A DNA stretch of 64,000 nt from Saccharopolyspora erythraea (GTDB lineage Bacteria > Actinomycetota > Actinomycetes > Mycobacteriales > Pseudonocardiaceae), in contig NZ_CP054839.1 of assembly GCF_018141105.1 (NCBI RefSeq), forward strand, positions 5,521,411-5,585,410, written 5' to 3'. The translations under genes and the position numbers were made by a program. Positions 34,688-42,038 of this stretch are shown here, in pieces. The notes under the pieces are model-generated. The model did not search any database, had not been told where the DNA came from, and worked only from the letters and a program-made list of their open reading frames with translations. The stretch's first letter is position 1. Each line of letters opens with the position of its first letter.

Positions 34688-36379
34688 TCATGCCTGGAAG
34701 CCGCGTTCCTGTGCCGCTCGGCGCTCTTCCGCGCTCGACGGGTCAGCGGCCTTGTCGTAGCCGTACTTGACGCCCTGTTCAACGCCTTCCTGGGCGACTG
34801 CCTGCCCACCCTGGTGGATGACAGCGTCCTGCCAGCGCGCCTCACCCCCGAGGCCCAGCGTGTTCAAGCCCGACTGCGCGACGTTCGCCGCCAGCGCGCG
34901 TTCCCCCGTGGCGCTCTCCAGCTCCGGCCGCAGGTCGCCGCCCCAGGTGGTCCGCAGATCCCCGTGGCGATCGGTTTGCGCGACCACCGTACCGTCATCG
35001 CCGCGGACCGCCTGGTGCGCGAAGCGGTTGCCGGTGGTGGAGGCCATCGACGCGTTCTCCCGGGCGTTGTCGACCCGCCGCAGCGCGTCGTCCAGCTCGC
35101 CCTGCGCGCCCGGTCTGCCCTCCGCCACCGCCTTCTCCGCCTGCTTGACGGCTTTCTGGGCGTCGACGAGGTCACCGGTGTCGCCGCGGGTGACTGTCTT
35201 GACCAGCGGGTTGGAGTCGATGTTGCGTGCTACCCACTGCTCGAACCGGTTCCCGCCACGCAGCTCGTTCATCTTCTCCACGACCTTGCGCAGCGGGCCC
35301 TTGCGCAGCATTTGGAGCAGGTCTTCCAGCTTGGTGACCAGCGGCTTGAGCTTGTGCAGGAGATTGGCGACCTTGGTGCCCAGCCGGGTTCCGGTGATCG
35401 CGACCTGGGAGGCGGTCAGACCGGAAGCCGCGCCGACGGAAGCGCCTGCCGTGATCCACGAAGCGGCCAATGCGGCGACCCATTCGATGATCAGGCCGAT
35501 GACCAGTTCCTGGATGATGTCGATGACCATCTCGACGAACGCGTCGAAGAGGTCAGCGGCCAGGTCCAATGTCTGCTTCAGTCCGCGAACCTCGGTTGCG
35601 AACGCCTTCGCGCCCTGGCTGAACTCGTCGAGCTGCTTGCGGAAGGCATCACCTGCCTGGCCTTCCCAGACCGGCCGGGTCGCGTCGGCGCGCTGCTTCT
35701 CCTGGTCGCCGCATTTGTCCAGCCAGTCGGCGACCTGCTCCCAGCCCTTGCCCGTGCTTCGCATCTGCTCGGGGTCGCCGATCGCCGGCTCGAGGACGAA
35801 CTCGACGAGCGGACTGATCACCAGGGAGATCAGGAAGCCCAGGCCGTTGTCGACGAACGACTGGCCAGGGCTGGTGACCAGGTCGAGCTGCTCCATGCGA
35901 GCGTTGACGGTCGCGATGGCGATGTCCGGAGGGCTGTCGGCCCTGGCCAGGTCCTGAGCGGCTGAGGCCGTGGACATGCCGTACCCGGCCGTCTGGGCCA
36001 TGAATCCCCGCTGCGGACCACCGGCGCTGTTGACGCCGGAGAGAGTGCCGGGCCCCGCCCCGGAGATCTGCATCCCGCTGAGGTCGACCGCACCCAGCTT
36101 GTCCGCCTGGCCTCGGTCGGTTTCCTGGTAGTCCTCCGCGCATTCGCTGACCGATTCCGCGATGTGCTGCATGAAGGCACCGGCCTGCTTGGCCAGGTCA
36201 CGGCACTCCTCCAGCGAATCGAAGTAGGCGAAGGCGAGGAACTCACCGATCGGGCCGAAGCAGTCGTCGCTCACCCGGGCCTGTTCCAGCACCGAGGAAA
36301 GCTGGCCGAGATGCTGCGCCACGCCCTCGGAACCCTTGCTGTGCGCCGACAGCGCTTCCGGCGCCACCTTCATCGTCAC
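34688..36379 (-). CDS. WXG100/ESX-type secreted protein with C-terminal extension
   Basis: The 563-residue protein has an ESX-like helical N-terminal part, a second helical block with the W-x-G turn VWEGQAGDAF near residue 240, two hydrophobic stretches (LGFLISLVISPLVEFVL; IIQELVIGLIIEWVAALAASW) and a charged C-terminus. This is the form of large ESX/type VII substrates carrying a possible toxin or pore domain at the C-terminus, which I cannot name. GTG 36379 is used (ATG 36373 possible). It follows a YbaB-family gene by 6 bases. Confidence 0.7.
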   Translation of the reverse strand: MTMKVAPEALSAHSKGSEGVAQHLGQLSSVLEQARVSDDCFGPIGEFLAFAYFDSLEECRDLAKQAGAFMQHIAESVSECAEDYQETDRGQADKLGAVDLSGMQISGAGPGTLSGVNSAGGPQRGFMAQTAGYGMSTASAAQDLARADSPPDIAIATVNARMEQLDLVTSPGQSFVDNGLGFLISLVISPLVEFVLEPAIGDPEQMRSTGKGWEQVADWLDKCGDQEKQRADATRPVWEGQAGDAFRKQLDEFSQGAKAFATEVRGLKQTLDLAADLFDAFVEMVIDIIQELVIGLIIEWVAALAASWITAGASVGAASGLTASQVAITGTRLGTKVANLLHKLKPLVTKLEDLLQMLRKGPLRKVVEKMNELRGGNRFEQWVARNIDSNPLVKTVTRGDTGDLVDAQKAVKQAEKAVAEGRPGAQGELDDALRRVDNARENASMASTTGNRFAHQAVRGDDGTVVAQTDRHGDLRTTWGGDLRPELESATGERALAANVAQSGLNTLGLGGEARWQDAVIHQGGQAVAQEGVEQGVKYGYDKAADPSSAEERRAAQERGFQA

Positions 36380-36385
36380 GCCGCA

Positions 36386-36832
36386 TCACCTGAGGAACGA
36401 GTCGCCGGAGAAGTCGTCTTCGCATTCGCCGTTGTCGTCCGGTCGACGCGCTGGTTCGGAATTCGAGCCCGTACCGGCCGGATCGACCCCGCCCGCGGAA
36501 TGGGCGTTGAAAGCGTTCTTGAACTGCTCTGCACGGTCGCCCAGCACGGGCTGCACGGTGTCGTCCATCTGCTGGGCAGCGTCCTGCGTCGCCTCCCGAA
36601 TCGCCCCCAGGATGCTCCGCTGCAATGCGGTGTGCGACTGCCGCACCGCATCCGGACTCAACTGCAGGTCCATCACCGCCCCGGAGGGAGCCACGGTGAC
36701 GAGTACCGCGCCGTCGCTGCTGCGGGCCTGGCCCCGGATCTCCTGCATCTTCTCCCGGAGCTGGCCGACCTGCGCTGCCTGCTCCTCGAATCGCCGCATC
36801 ATGGTCTGAACGCGCTCGGACGGCTGCGCCAC
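36386..36832 (-). CDS. YbaB/EbfC-family protein
   Basis: This 148-residue protein has the YbaB core (MRRFEEQAAQVGQLREKMQEIRGQARSSDG; LSPDAVRQ) with a strand-helix pattern and a disordered acidic tail. YbaB proteins bind DNA non-specifically, but actinomycete copies inside ESX loci seem to be chaperone-like partners of WXG100 proteins. GTG 36832 follows GGGGGA. It sits between the small first gene and the WXG100 gene. Confidence 0.75.
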   Translation of the reverse strand: MAQPSERVQTMMRRFEEQAAQVGQLREKMQEIRGQARSSDGAVLVTVAPSGAVMDLQLSPDAVRQSHTALQRSILGAIREATQDAAQQMDDTVQPVLGDRAEQFKNAFNAHSAGGVDPAGTGSNSEPARRPDDNGECEDDFSGDSFLR

Positions 36833-36850
36833 AATCTTCCCCCACTCGTG

Positions 36851-37054
36851 TTAAAGGCCCACGTTGGCCGGGGATGCTACCGAGGCCGGCGCCAAAGCAC
36901 CGCCAATTCCAACAGGACTGCCCGTGACACCCGACACCGGATATAGCGGCCGAAGCCATTGGGTGGACAAGTGCTCCGCGACCAATGACAACTGCGCACG
37001 CTCCCGCTCCAGGTGAACAGCACTTCCTTCGAGAAATCCGAATGGATCGGACAT
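36851..37054 (-). CDS. Small protein, first gene of the ESX-type operon
   Basis: This 67-residue frame begins MSDPFGFLEGSAVHLERERAQLSL and ends 18 bases before the YbaB start, in the same direction. Its size and position fit the small PE- or WXG-like proteins that open ESX operons, although no W-x-G is present. A long overlapping frame continues upstream over the lexA-like gene and is rejected. The ribosome site (GGGGAC) is only moderate. Confidence 0.5.
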   Translation of the reverse strand: MSDPFGFLEGSAVHLERERAQLSLVAEHLSTQWLRPLYPVSGVTGSPVGIGGALAPASVASPANVGL

Positions 37055-37060
37055 ATCCGA
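37047..37060. promoter_or_regulatory. Palindrome overlapping the ESX operon start
   Basis: TCGGACATATCCGA is symmetric at 12 of 14 positions and covers the ATG of the small ESX-operon gene. A bound protein here would block translation start or transcription. The neighbouring divergent LexA-like repressor is a candidate, but the site does not match the known TCGAAC-N4-GTTCGA SOS box exactly. Confidence 0.35.
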
Positions 37061-37130
37061 AGTCGTCCCCGCCGACGTCTGGGACAGGCATGCGGCGGAT
37101 GCGGCTGACGGCGTATGCCGGTGCCGTCGT

Positions 37131-37152
37131 CGCAGGTGCCTGCGTTTACCAT
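37131..37152 (+). promoter_or_regulatory. Candidate promoter and inverted repeat of the lexA-like gene
   Basis: CGCAGGTGCCTGCG (37131-37144) has 6-bp inverted arms and is followed by TACCAT (37147-37152), a -10-like box ending seven bases before GTG 37160. No ribosome site is seen, so the gene may be leaderless and autoregulated at the repeat. Confidence 0.35.
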
Positions 37153-37159
37153 TCCGCGG

Positions 37160-37822
37160 GTGACCGCCTACGACGATCTTGACGCGTTCGAGCACCTGGA
37201 CACCTCGATCCTGCCGCTGCGGCAGCAACGGATCCTGGTCACGATCCGGGACTGGGTGACCAGATACGGGTACCCGCCGAGCACGCGGCAGATCGGCGAC
37301 GCCGTCGGCCTGCGGTCGTCGTCCTCGGTCTCGAAGCACCTGCGAAGCCTCGAGGAGCACGGGTTCCTCCGGCGCAGCGACACGATGTCGCGCCCGATCG
37401 ACGTGCGTGCGTTCCTGCGGGACTCCTCGACGCGGGAGCCCGCCGAGGACTCGGTGCCCGTGCCCGTGGTCGGCGACATCGCCGCGGGCGTCCCCATCGC
37501 GGCCGAGGAGCACGTCGACGACGTCCTGAAGCTGCCCCGCGGGCTCACCGGGCGCGGCAACGTCTTCGGCCTGCGGGTGCGCGGCGACTCGATGATCGAC
37601 GCCGCCATCTGCGACGGTGACATCGTCGTGGTGCGCCAGCAGCCCGAGGCGCACTCCGGGCAGATCGTGGCCGCGATGATCGACGACGAGGCCACCGTCA
37701 AGGTCTACCGCCGCCGCAACGGGCACGTCTTCCTCGAGCCGCGCAACCCCGACTACGACGTCATCGACGGCGACGAGGCCGTGATCCTGGGAACCGTCGT
37801 CTCGGTGCTGCGCAGCGTCTGA
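37160..37822 (+). CDS. LexA-family repressor (S24 autopeptidase)
   Basis: The 220-residue protein has a LexA winged helix (RQQRILVTIRDWVTRYGYPPSTRQIGDAVGLRSSSSVSKHLRSLEEHGFL), a cleavage-site-like IAAGVPIAA, and the Ser-Lys dyad in LRVRGDSMIDA and ATVKVYRR. All parts for RecA-stimulated self-cleavage are present. GTG 37160 gives the usual short N-terminus; ATG 37115 would add 15 residues. It may be a second LexA beside the housekeeping copy; the divergent ESX-type operon is a likely target by position. Confidence 0.85.
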   Translation: MTAYDDLDAFEHLDTSILPLRQQRILVTIRDWVTRYGYPPSTRQIGDAVGLRSSSSVSKHLRSLEEHGFLRRSDTMSRPIDVRAFLRDSSTREPAEDSVPVPVVGDIAAGVPIAAEEHVDDVLKLPRGLTGRGNVFGLRVRGDSMIDAAICDGDIVVVRQQPEAHSGQIVAAMIDDEATVKVYRRRNGHVFLEPRNPDYDVIDGDEAVILGTVVSVLRSV

Positions 37823-37993
37823 ACGGCGCCATCGCCCTGCCGGTGCCACAGCCCGCCGCAGCCCGCCGTCCGCTTCCGGGAATTGCTTGCCGCTTCGACA
37901 CTTTCGGGTTGCGGGCGTTGGGCGCCGACCGGCGGATGTCGATGGACATCGAGGTGTTGCGGACGGAACTGGTGGAACCGGAGAGGCGGCGCG

Positions 37994-38704
37994 GTGGCAA
38001 CGGGAGCTCAGCACAGGTCGTGGCACTGCCTTCCCGACGGCCGAGTGGTCTCCTGCACATCGCCATCGGAAGTGCTGGCCGCTTGGGAGGATCTGAACCA
38101 GGACGGCACGTACGCGAAGGCGGTCCGGGGACTCCGGCCCGGCTCCCACATCGCGGATGTCGGTTCGCGCCACGGACTTTCCGCGATCTTCTTCGCCGAT
38201 CACCTGCCGGACGCCAGAATCCTCGCCTTCGAGCCGGTACCGCCCGCGTTCGAGTGCCTCCGGGAGAACCTGGTCCGCTACGTGCCGAACGGGCAGCCCT
38301 TCCACTGCGCGCTCGGGGAGGAGCCCGGGAGCCGGGAACTGACGTACTCGGTGGCCGAGGCACCCGGCACTCACAAGGGCGGGAACGTCCGGCAAGCGCA
38401 CGAACTCCGCAGGCGTGAGGCCGTCGAACGGACGTGCTCGGTCCGGGTGACCACGCTGACCAGAGTGGCCGAACGCCAGCAGGTCGAGTCCATCGACCTG
38501 CTCCGGATCAGCACGCGGCACGCCGGTCCGGAGGTGCTCCGCGGGATCGGTGACGACCTGTGGACCCGGATTCGCCGAATCGTCGTGGAACTCCACGACG
38601 AAGACGGACTCTCGGAGCTGGAAGGACTTCTGCGCGCACGGCAGTACGAAGTGATGGTGCCGCAAGGAACAAAAGGCCGGATGCTGCTCGCGATGCGTGG
38701 CTGA
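37994..38704 (+). CDS. FkbM-family SAM-dependent methyltransferase
   Basis: The 236-residue protein carries a Rossmann SAM-binding motif (IADVGSRHGLSAIFFA), AFEPVPPAFECLRENL, and the C-terminal IDLLRIS block typical of FkbM methyltransferases, which O-methylate natural products or glycans. GTG 37994 follows GGAGAGG. Another frame just upstream begins MSMDIEVLRTELVEPE and could be a lost N-terminus in a different frame. It ends 36 bases before an IS element. Confidence 0.8.
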   Translation: MATGAQHRSWHCLPDGRVVSCTSPSEVLAAWEDLNQDGTYAKAVRGLRPGSHIADVGSRHGLSAIFFADHLPDARILAFEPVPPAFECLRENLVRYVPNGQPFHCALGEEPGSRELTYSVAEAPGTHKGGNVRQAHELRRREAVERTCSVRVTTLTRVAERQQVESIDLLRISTRHAGPEVLRGIGDDLWTRIRRIVVELHDEDGLSELEGLLRARQYEVMVPQGTKGRMLLAMRG

Positions 38705-38751
38705 GCGCGCCGGATGCACTGCGCGTGACAACGCAGCCTAGGCCGTGTCTC

Positions 38752-39288
38752 CTAATTCTGGGATGCGGTGCGGGAAATCATGATCGTGCTTGCGAGGAGG
38801 ATGCCGCCGAGGAAGGTCAGGGCGTACTTGTCGTAGCGTGTGGCCACCCCGCGCCACTGCTTCAAGCGGTTGAATGCACGCTCGATTGTGTTGCGGTGCT
38901 TGTAGATCTCCGTGTTGAAGGCGGGTGGGCGACCGCCCGCCGAGCCTGTGGCCTTGCGGGCGGCGATCTGGTCATCTCGTTCGGGGATCGTGTGCTTGAT
39001 CCGGCGTCGACGCAGGTTCCGCCGGGTCGAGGGGTGGGAATAGGCCTTGTCGGTCAGCAGCCGGACGTCCAGTGGCCCGGCGTCGGTGCAGTCGGAGGCG
39101 AAGTAGTCATCCAGCAACGGCAGCAACTGGGGATTGTCTCCGGCCTGCCCTGGGGTCAGCCGCAACACGCCCAGGTCACAGGCGACGTCGCCCAACGCGT
39201 GGATCTTGGTGGAAAGCCCGCCACGGGAGCGGCCCAGCGCGTGATCGCCCGGCTCCCCGGCCGGGTTCGTGTCATTCGACGGTGCCCC
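38752..39288 (-). CDS. IS5-family transposase, second frame (orfB)
   Basis: This part encodes the C-terminal transposase: GAPSNDTNPAGEPGDHALGR, the second DDE Asp in LLTDKAYSH and the Glu in RNTIERAFNRLKQWRGVATR. It has no start of its own and lies in the +1 frame relative to orfA, entered probably around the GGGGG run (plus-strand CCCCC 39285-39289). A +1 or -2 shift is needed to make the full protein. Confidence 0.85.
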   Translation of the reverse strand, partial: GAPSNDTNPAGEPGDHALGRSRGGLSTKIHALGDVACDLGVLRLTPGQAGDNPQLLPLLDDYFASDCTDAGPLDVRLLTDKAYSHPSTRRNLRRRRIKHTIPERDDQIAARKATGSAGGRPPAFNTEIYKHRNTIERAFNRLKQWRGVATRYDKYALTFLGGILLASTIMISRTASQN

Positions 39289-39679
39289 CTGTGTGGTCGG
39301 TGGCCGCGGCCAGGGCCCGACCCGGAGTCCTGGGTGCACCCGCAGCGTGCTGGTGCGCGCGCACGACCGAGGAGTCAACCGACAGCAACTGGGCGAGGTC
39401 GTCGCCGGCGTCGATGCCGTAGCTGGACCGCACCACATCGAACATCCGCTGGTAGGTGCCATCGATGGAGAACCGGTGGTGGTGCTTCCAGACCGTCTGC
39501 CACGGCCCGAACACCTCGGGCACATCCCGCCAGGGCGTTCCGGTACGGAACCGCCAAGCAATCCCCTCCAGGATCAGTCGGTGATCGGCAAAGGGCCTAC
39601 CCCGTAAGCCCTTCCGAGAAGGCAACACCGGCTCGACCAACTCCCACAACTCATCCGAGATCACACCATCACGAACCAC
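39272..39679 (-). CDS. IS5-family transposase, first frame (orfA)
   Basis: The 135-residue frame begins VVRDGVISDELWELVEPVLP and contains FRTGTPWRDVPEVFGPWQTVWKHHHRF and the first catalytic Asp in LLSVDSSVVRAHQH. It stops at 39272, shortly after the G5 run where the orfB frame takes over. GTG 39679 is the chosen start by family comparison. Confidence 0.85.
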   Translation of the reverse strand: MVRDGVISDELWELVEPVLPSRKGLRGRPFADHRLILEGIAWRFRTGTPWRDVPEVFGPWQTVWKHHHRFSIDGTYQRMFDVVRSSYGIDAGDDLAQLLSVDSSVVRAHQHAAGAPRTPGRALAAATDHTGGTVE

Positions 39680-39725
39680 TGACCGATCATCGCCTACAAC
39701 CAGGCCAATAATTTGGAGACACGCC

Positions 39726-41276
39726 CTAGCCACCGACGGTCGGCAGGTAGCGCGGCGGACGCCACGCGCCGAGCTCGCGCTCTGCCGCCGCGGCCAGCGA
39801 AAGCAGCGCCTGGTCCTGCCGGTCACCGGCCATCAGCAGGAGTCCGACCGGCAGTTCCCCGACGAACCCGGCGGGCACCGACACCGACGGGTAGCCCGCC
39901 ACCGCCGCCGGGGTCGAGGACGGGATGACGTCGTTGTCCCCGCGCTCGCAGTCGGTGGTCCACGCGGACGGGTTCGCCGGGGAGGCGATGGCGTCCAGCC
40001 GGTGCGCGGTCATCGTCTCGTCGATCGACCGCGCGGACAGCTCGTCCAGCTCGGCGCGCATGGCCAGGTAACCGGGGTCGGTGGTCGCGGGCGCGACCAG
40101 GGCCCGCTCGAACAGCTCCTGACCGACGAAGCAGGTCTGCTCCTGGGGGTGGGTGCGGTTGAACTCGACCAGCTCGGCCAGGTCGCGCGGTCCGTCGCGG
40201 GTGGCCAGGTAGGCGTCGATGTCGCGGTGGAACTCGCTGAGCAGCGCCGGGAACTCCAGCTCGGCGAGCCGGTCCTGGTGGGGCAGCGCCACCTCCACGA
40301 CCTCGGCGCCCGCCGCGCGGAACCGCTCGGCCGCGCGGGTCGTCACCGCGTCGACCTCCGGCCCGAGTGAGGGCAGCCGCCACAGCCCGATCCGCGTGCC
40401 GCGCAAGGGAACCGGACGTGGTGGCTCGCCCGCGCGGTCGCCCCGCAGGACCGACAGGGTCAGGGCGGCGTCGACCACGTTGCGCGCCATGGGACCGGCG
40501 GTGTCCTGTTCGGACGAGATCGGCACCACGCCGTCGCCGCTGACCAGTCCGAGGCTCGGCTTGTGACCGACCACCCCGTTCATCCCGGCCGGGCACACGA
40601 TCGACCCGTCGGTCTCGGTGCCGATCGCCACCTGCGCGAGCGATGCCGCGACCGCGGCGGCCGACCCGGAGGACGAACCGCACGGGTTGCGGTCCAGGAC
40701 GTAGGGGTTGCGGGTCTGGCCTCCCACCGCCGACCACCCCGAGGTCGGCTTCTCGGCGCGGAAGTTCGCCCACTCCGAGAGGTTCGTCTTGCCCAGCACC
40801 ACCGCGCCCGCCTCCCACAGCCGGGTCACCAGCGCGGCGTCGTCGCGTGGCGGTCTGCCCGCCAGCGCGAGCGATCCGGCGGTGGCCGGCAGGTCGCGGG
40901 TGTCGACGTTGTCCTTGAGCAGCACCGGAATCCCGTCGAGCGGGCCGCGGACAGCTCCGGTGCGGTGGCGCAGGTCGCTGGCAGCCGCCTGGCGCAGCGC
41001 CGTCGGGTCGGTGCGCAGCACCGCACCGATCACAGGGTCCACGGCGCGGATCCGCCTCAGGTACGCCGCCGTCAGCGACACCGAGGTCAGCGATCCGCTC
41101 GTCATGCGCTCCTGGAGCTGCGGGATGGTCACCACGTCGAGATCGGGCGTCGACGCCATCCGCGAGGCAGCGGGCGCCGCCTGCGGGGCCATGGCCTCGG
41201 CCACGAGTTGCGGGGCCATGAGCAAAGACCCGAAGACGACAGCGGTGGTCAGCGCGGCGGCGCCCCTGATGCGCAT
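39726..41276 (-). CDS. Secreted amidase-signature enzyme
   Basis: The 516-residue precursor has a signal-peptide-like N-terminus (MRIRGAAALTTAVVFGSLLMAP) and the amidase-signature triad: Lys in VLLKDN, cis-Ser in NPCGSSSGSAAA and the nucleophile in GTETDGSIVCPAG. It hydrolyses a C-N amide bond outside the membrane. Its stop TAG is at the IS boundary (39726-39728), so the insertion restored a stop instead of extending the protein. It is divergent from the response regulator gene. Confidence 0.87.
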   Translation of the reverse strand: MRIRGAAALTTAVVFGSLLMAPQLVAEAMAPQAAPAASRMASTPDLDVVTIPQLQERMTSGSLTSVSLTAAYLRRIRAVDPVIGAVLRTDPTALRQAAASDLRHRTGAVRGPLDGIPVLLKDNVDTRDLPATAGSLALAGRPPRDDAALVTRLWEAGAVVLGKTNLSEWANFRAEKPTSGWSAVGGQTRNPYVLDRNPCGSSSGSAAAVAASLAQVAIGTETDGSIVCPAGMNGVVGHKPSLGLVSGDGVVPISSEQDTAGPMARNVVDAALTLSVLRGDRAGEPPRPVPLRGTRIGLWRLPSLGPEVDAVTTRAAERFRAAGAEVVEVALPHQDRLAELEFPALLSEFHRDIDAYLATRDGPRDLAELVEFNRTHPQEQTCFVGQELFERALVAPATTDPGYLAMRAELDELSARSIDETMTAHRLDAIASPANPSAWTTDCERGDNDVIPSSTPAAVAGYPSVSVPAGFVGELPVGLLLMAGDRQDQALLSLAAAAERELGAWRPPRYLPTVGG

Positions 41277-41361
41277 GGGATCAGCAGACACCGCCGACGG
41301 GGACCCCGCAAGATCCGCCCGGCGCAACCGGCGCCCCCGGGCCCGCCGCCACGCGCGGGGC

Positions 41362-41367
41362 GATAAT
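41362..41367 (+). promoter_or_regulatory. -10 box of a probably leaderless response-regulator gene
   Basis: GATAAT ends six bases before GTG 41374, with no ribosome site between. The spacing suggests a leaderless transcript. Confidence 0.45.
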
Positions 41368-41373
41368 GGTGCG

Positions 41374-42036
41374 GTGCTCCTGCTCATCGTCGAGGACGAC
41401 GACCACGTGGCGTCCGCGCTGACCGCGGTGCTCGGGCGGCACGGCTTCGACACCGAACGCGCCCGCACCGGAGCGCAGGCGCTGGAGGCGCTGTCCCACG
41501 ACCCCGACCTCGTGCTGCTCGACCTGGGACTGCCCGACACCGACGGCTTCGACCTGTGCAGGCGGATGCGGCAGCGCTACGACCGTCCGATCCTGGTCGT
41601 CACGGCCCGCACCGACACCCGCGCCCGCATCCACGGCCTCAACCTCGGCGCCGACGACTACCTGGTCAAGCCCTACGACATCGGCGAACTCATCGCCCGC
41701 ATCCACGCCGTCGCCCGGCGCAGCGCACCCCGCCGGGAGACGGCCACCCCGACCCGCCACGCCGGGCCGATCAGCGTCGACGTCGACGCCCGCGAAGCCA
41801 CCGTCGACGGCAGGCCGGTGCAGCTCACCCGCAAGGAGTTCGACCTGCTGGCGATGCTGGCGCGCCAGCCCGGCGTGGTGTTCAGCCGGGGCCAGATCCT
41901 CAGCGAGGTGTGGAGCACGCACTGGCAGGGCAGCCAGCGCACCCTGGAGGTGCACGTAGCATCGCTGCGCACCAAGCTCGGCATCCCGGACGCGGTGCAG
42001 ACCGTGCGCGGCGTCGGGTACCGGTTGAGGCCCTGA
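41374..42036 (+). CDS. OmpR-family response regulator
   Basis: The 220-residue protein has a receiver domain with acidic D8-D10, phospho-acceptor Asp50 in LLDLGLPDTDG and Lys in DYLVKPYD, then an OmpR winged helix (LTRKEFDLLAMLARQPGVVFSRGQIL; TLEVHVASLRTKLG; VRGVGYRL). GTG 41374 starts at VLLLIVEDD. It ends two bases before the sensor kinase start, so the pair is one operon. It likely controls the adjacent dctA-TAXI genes. Confidence 0.9.
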   Translation: MLLLIVEDDDHVASALTAVLGRHGFDTERARTGAQALEALSHDPDLVLLDLGLPDTDGFDLCRRMRQRYDRPILVVTARTDTRARIHGLNLGADDYLVKPYDIGELIARIHAVARRSAPRRETATPTRHAGPISVDVDAREATVDGRPVQLTRKEFDLLAMLARQPGVVFSRGQILSEVWSTHWQGSQRTLEVHVASLRTKLGIPDAVQTVRGVGYRLRP

Positions 42037-42038
42037 CC

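Larger units (their letters stand above)
38741..39726 (-). mobile_element. IS5-family (IS427-like) insertion sequence, 986 bp
   Basis: The element carries two overlapping transposase frames on the minus strand. Its ends are inverted: GGCCGTGTCTCCTAATT at 38741 and, read inward from the right, GGGCGTGTCTCCAAATT ending at 39726. The flanks are CTA on the left and TAG on the right, as expected for a TA duplication of a CTAG target. It looks complete and recent. Confidence 0.88.

Noticed and set aside
37843-38418. Frame starting MSMDIEVLRTELVEPE before the FkbM gene
   Set aside because: It changes to a shadow frame after about 16 residues; it may be a lost N-terminus, but evidence is too weak to call a frameshift.
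37055-38731. Long minus-strand frame upstream of the small ESX-operon gene
   Set aside because: Only the last 67 residues (from 37054) look real; the rest is antisense to lexA and the methyltransferase.
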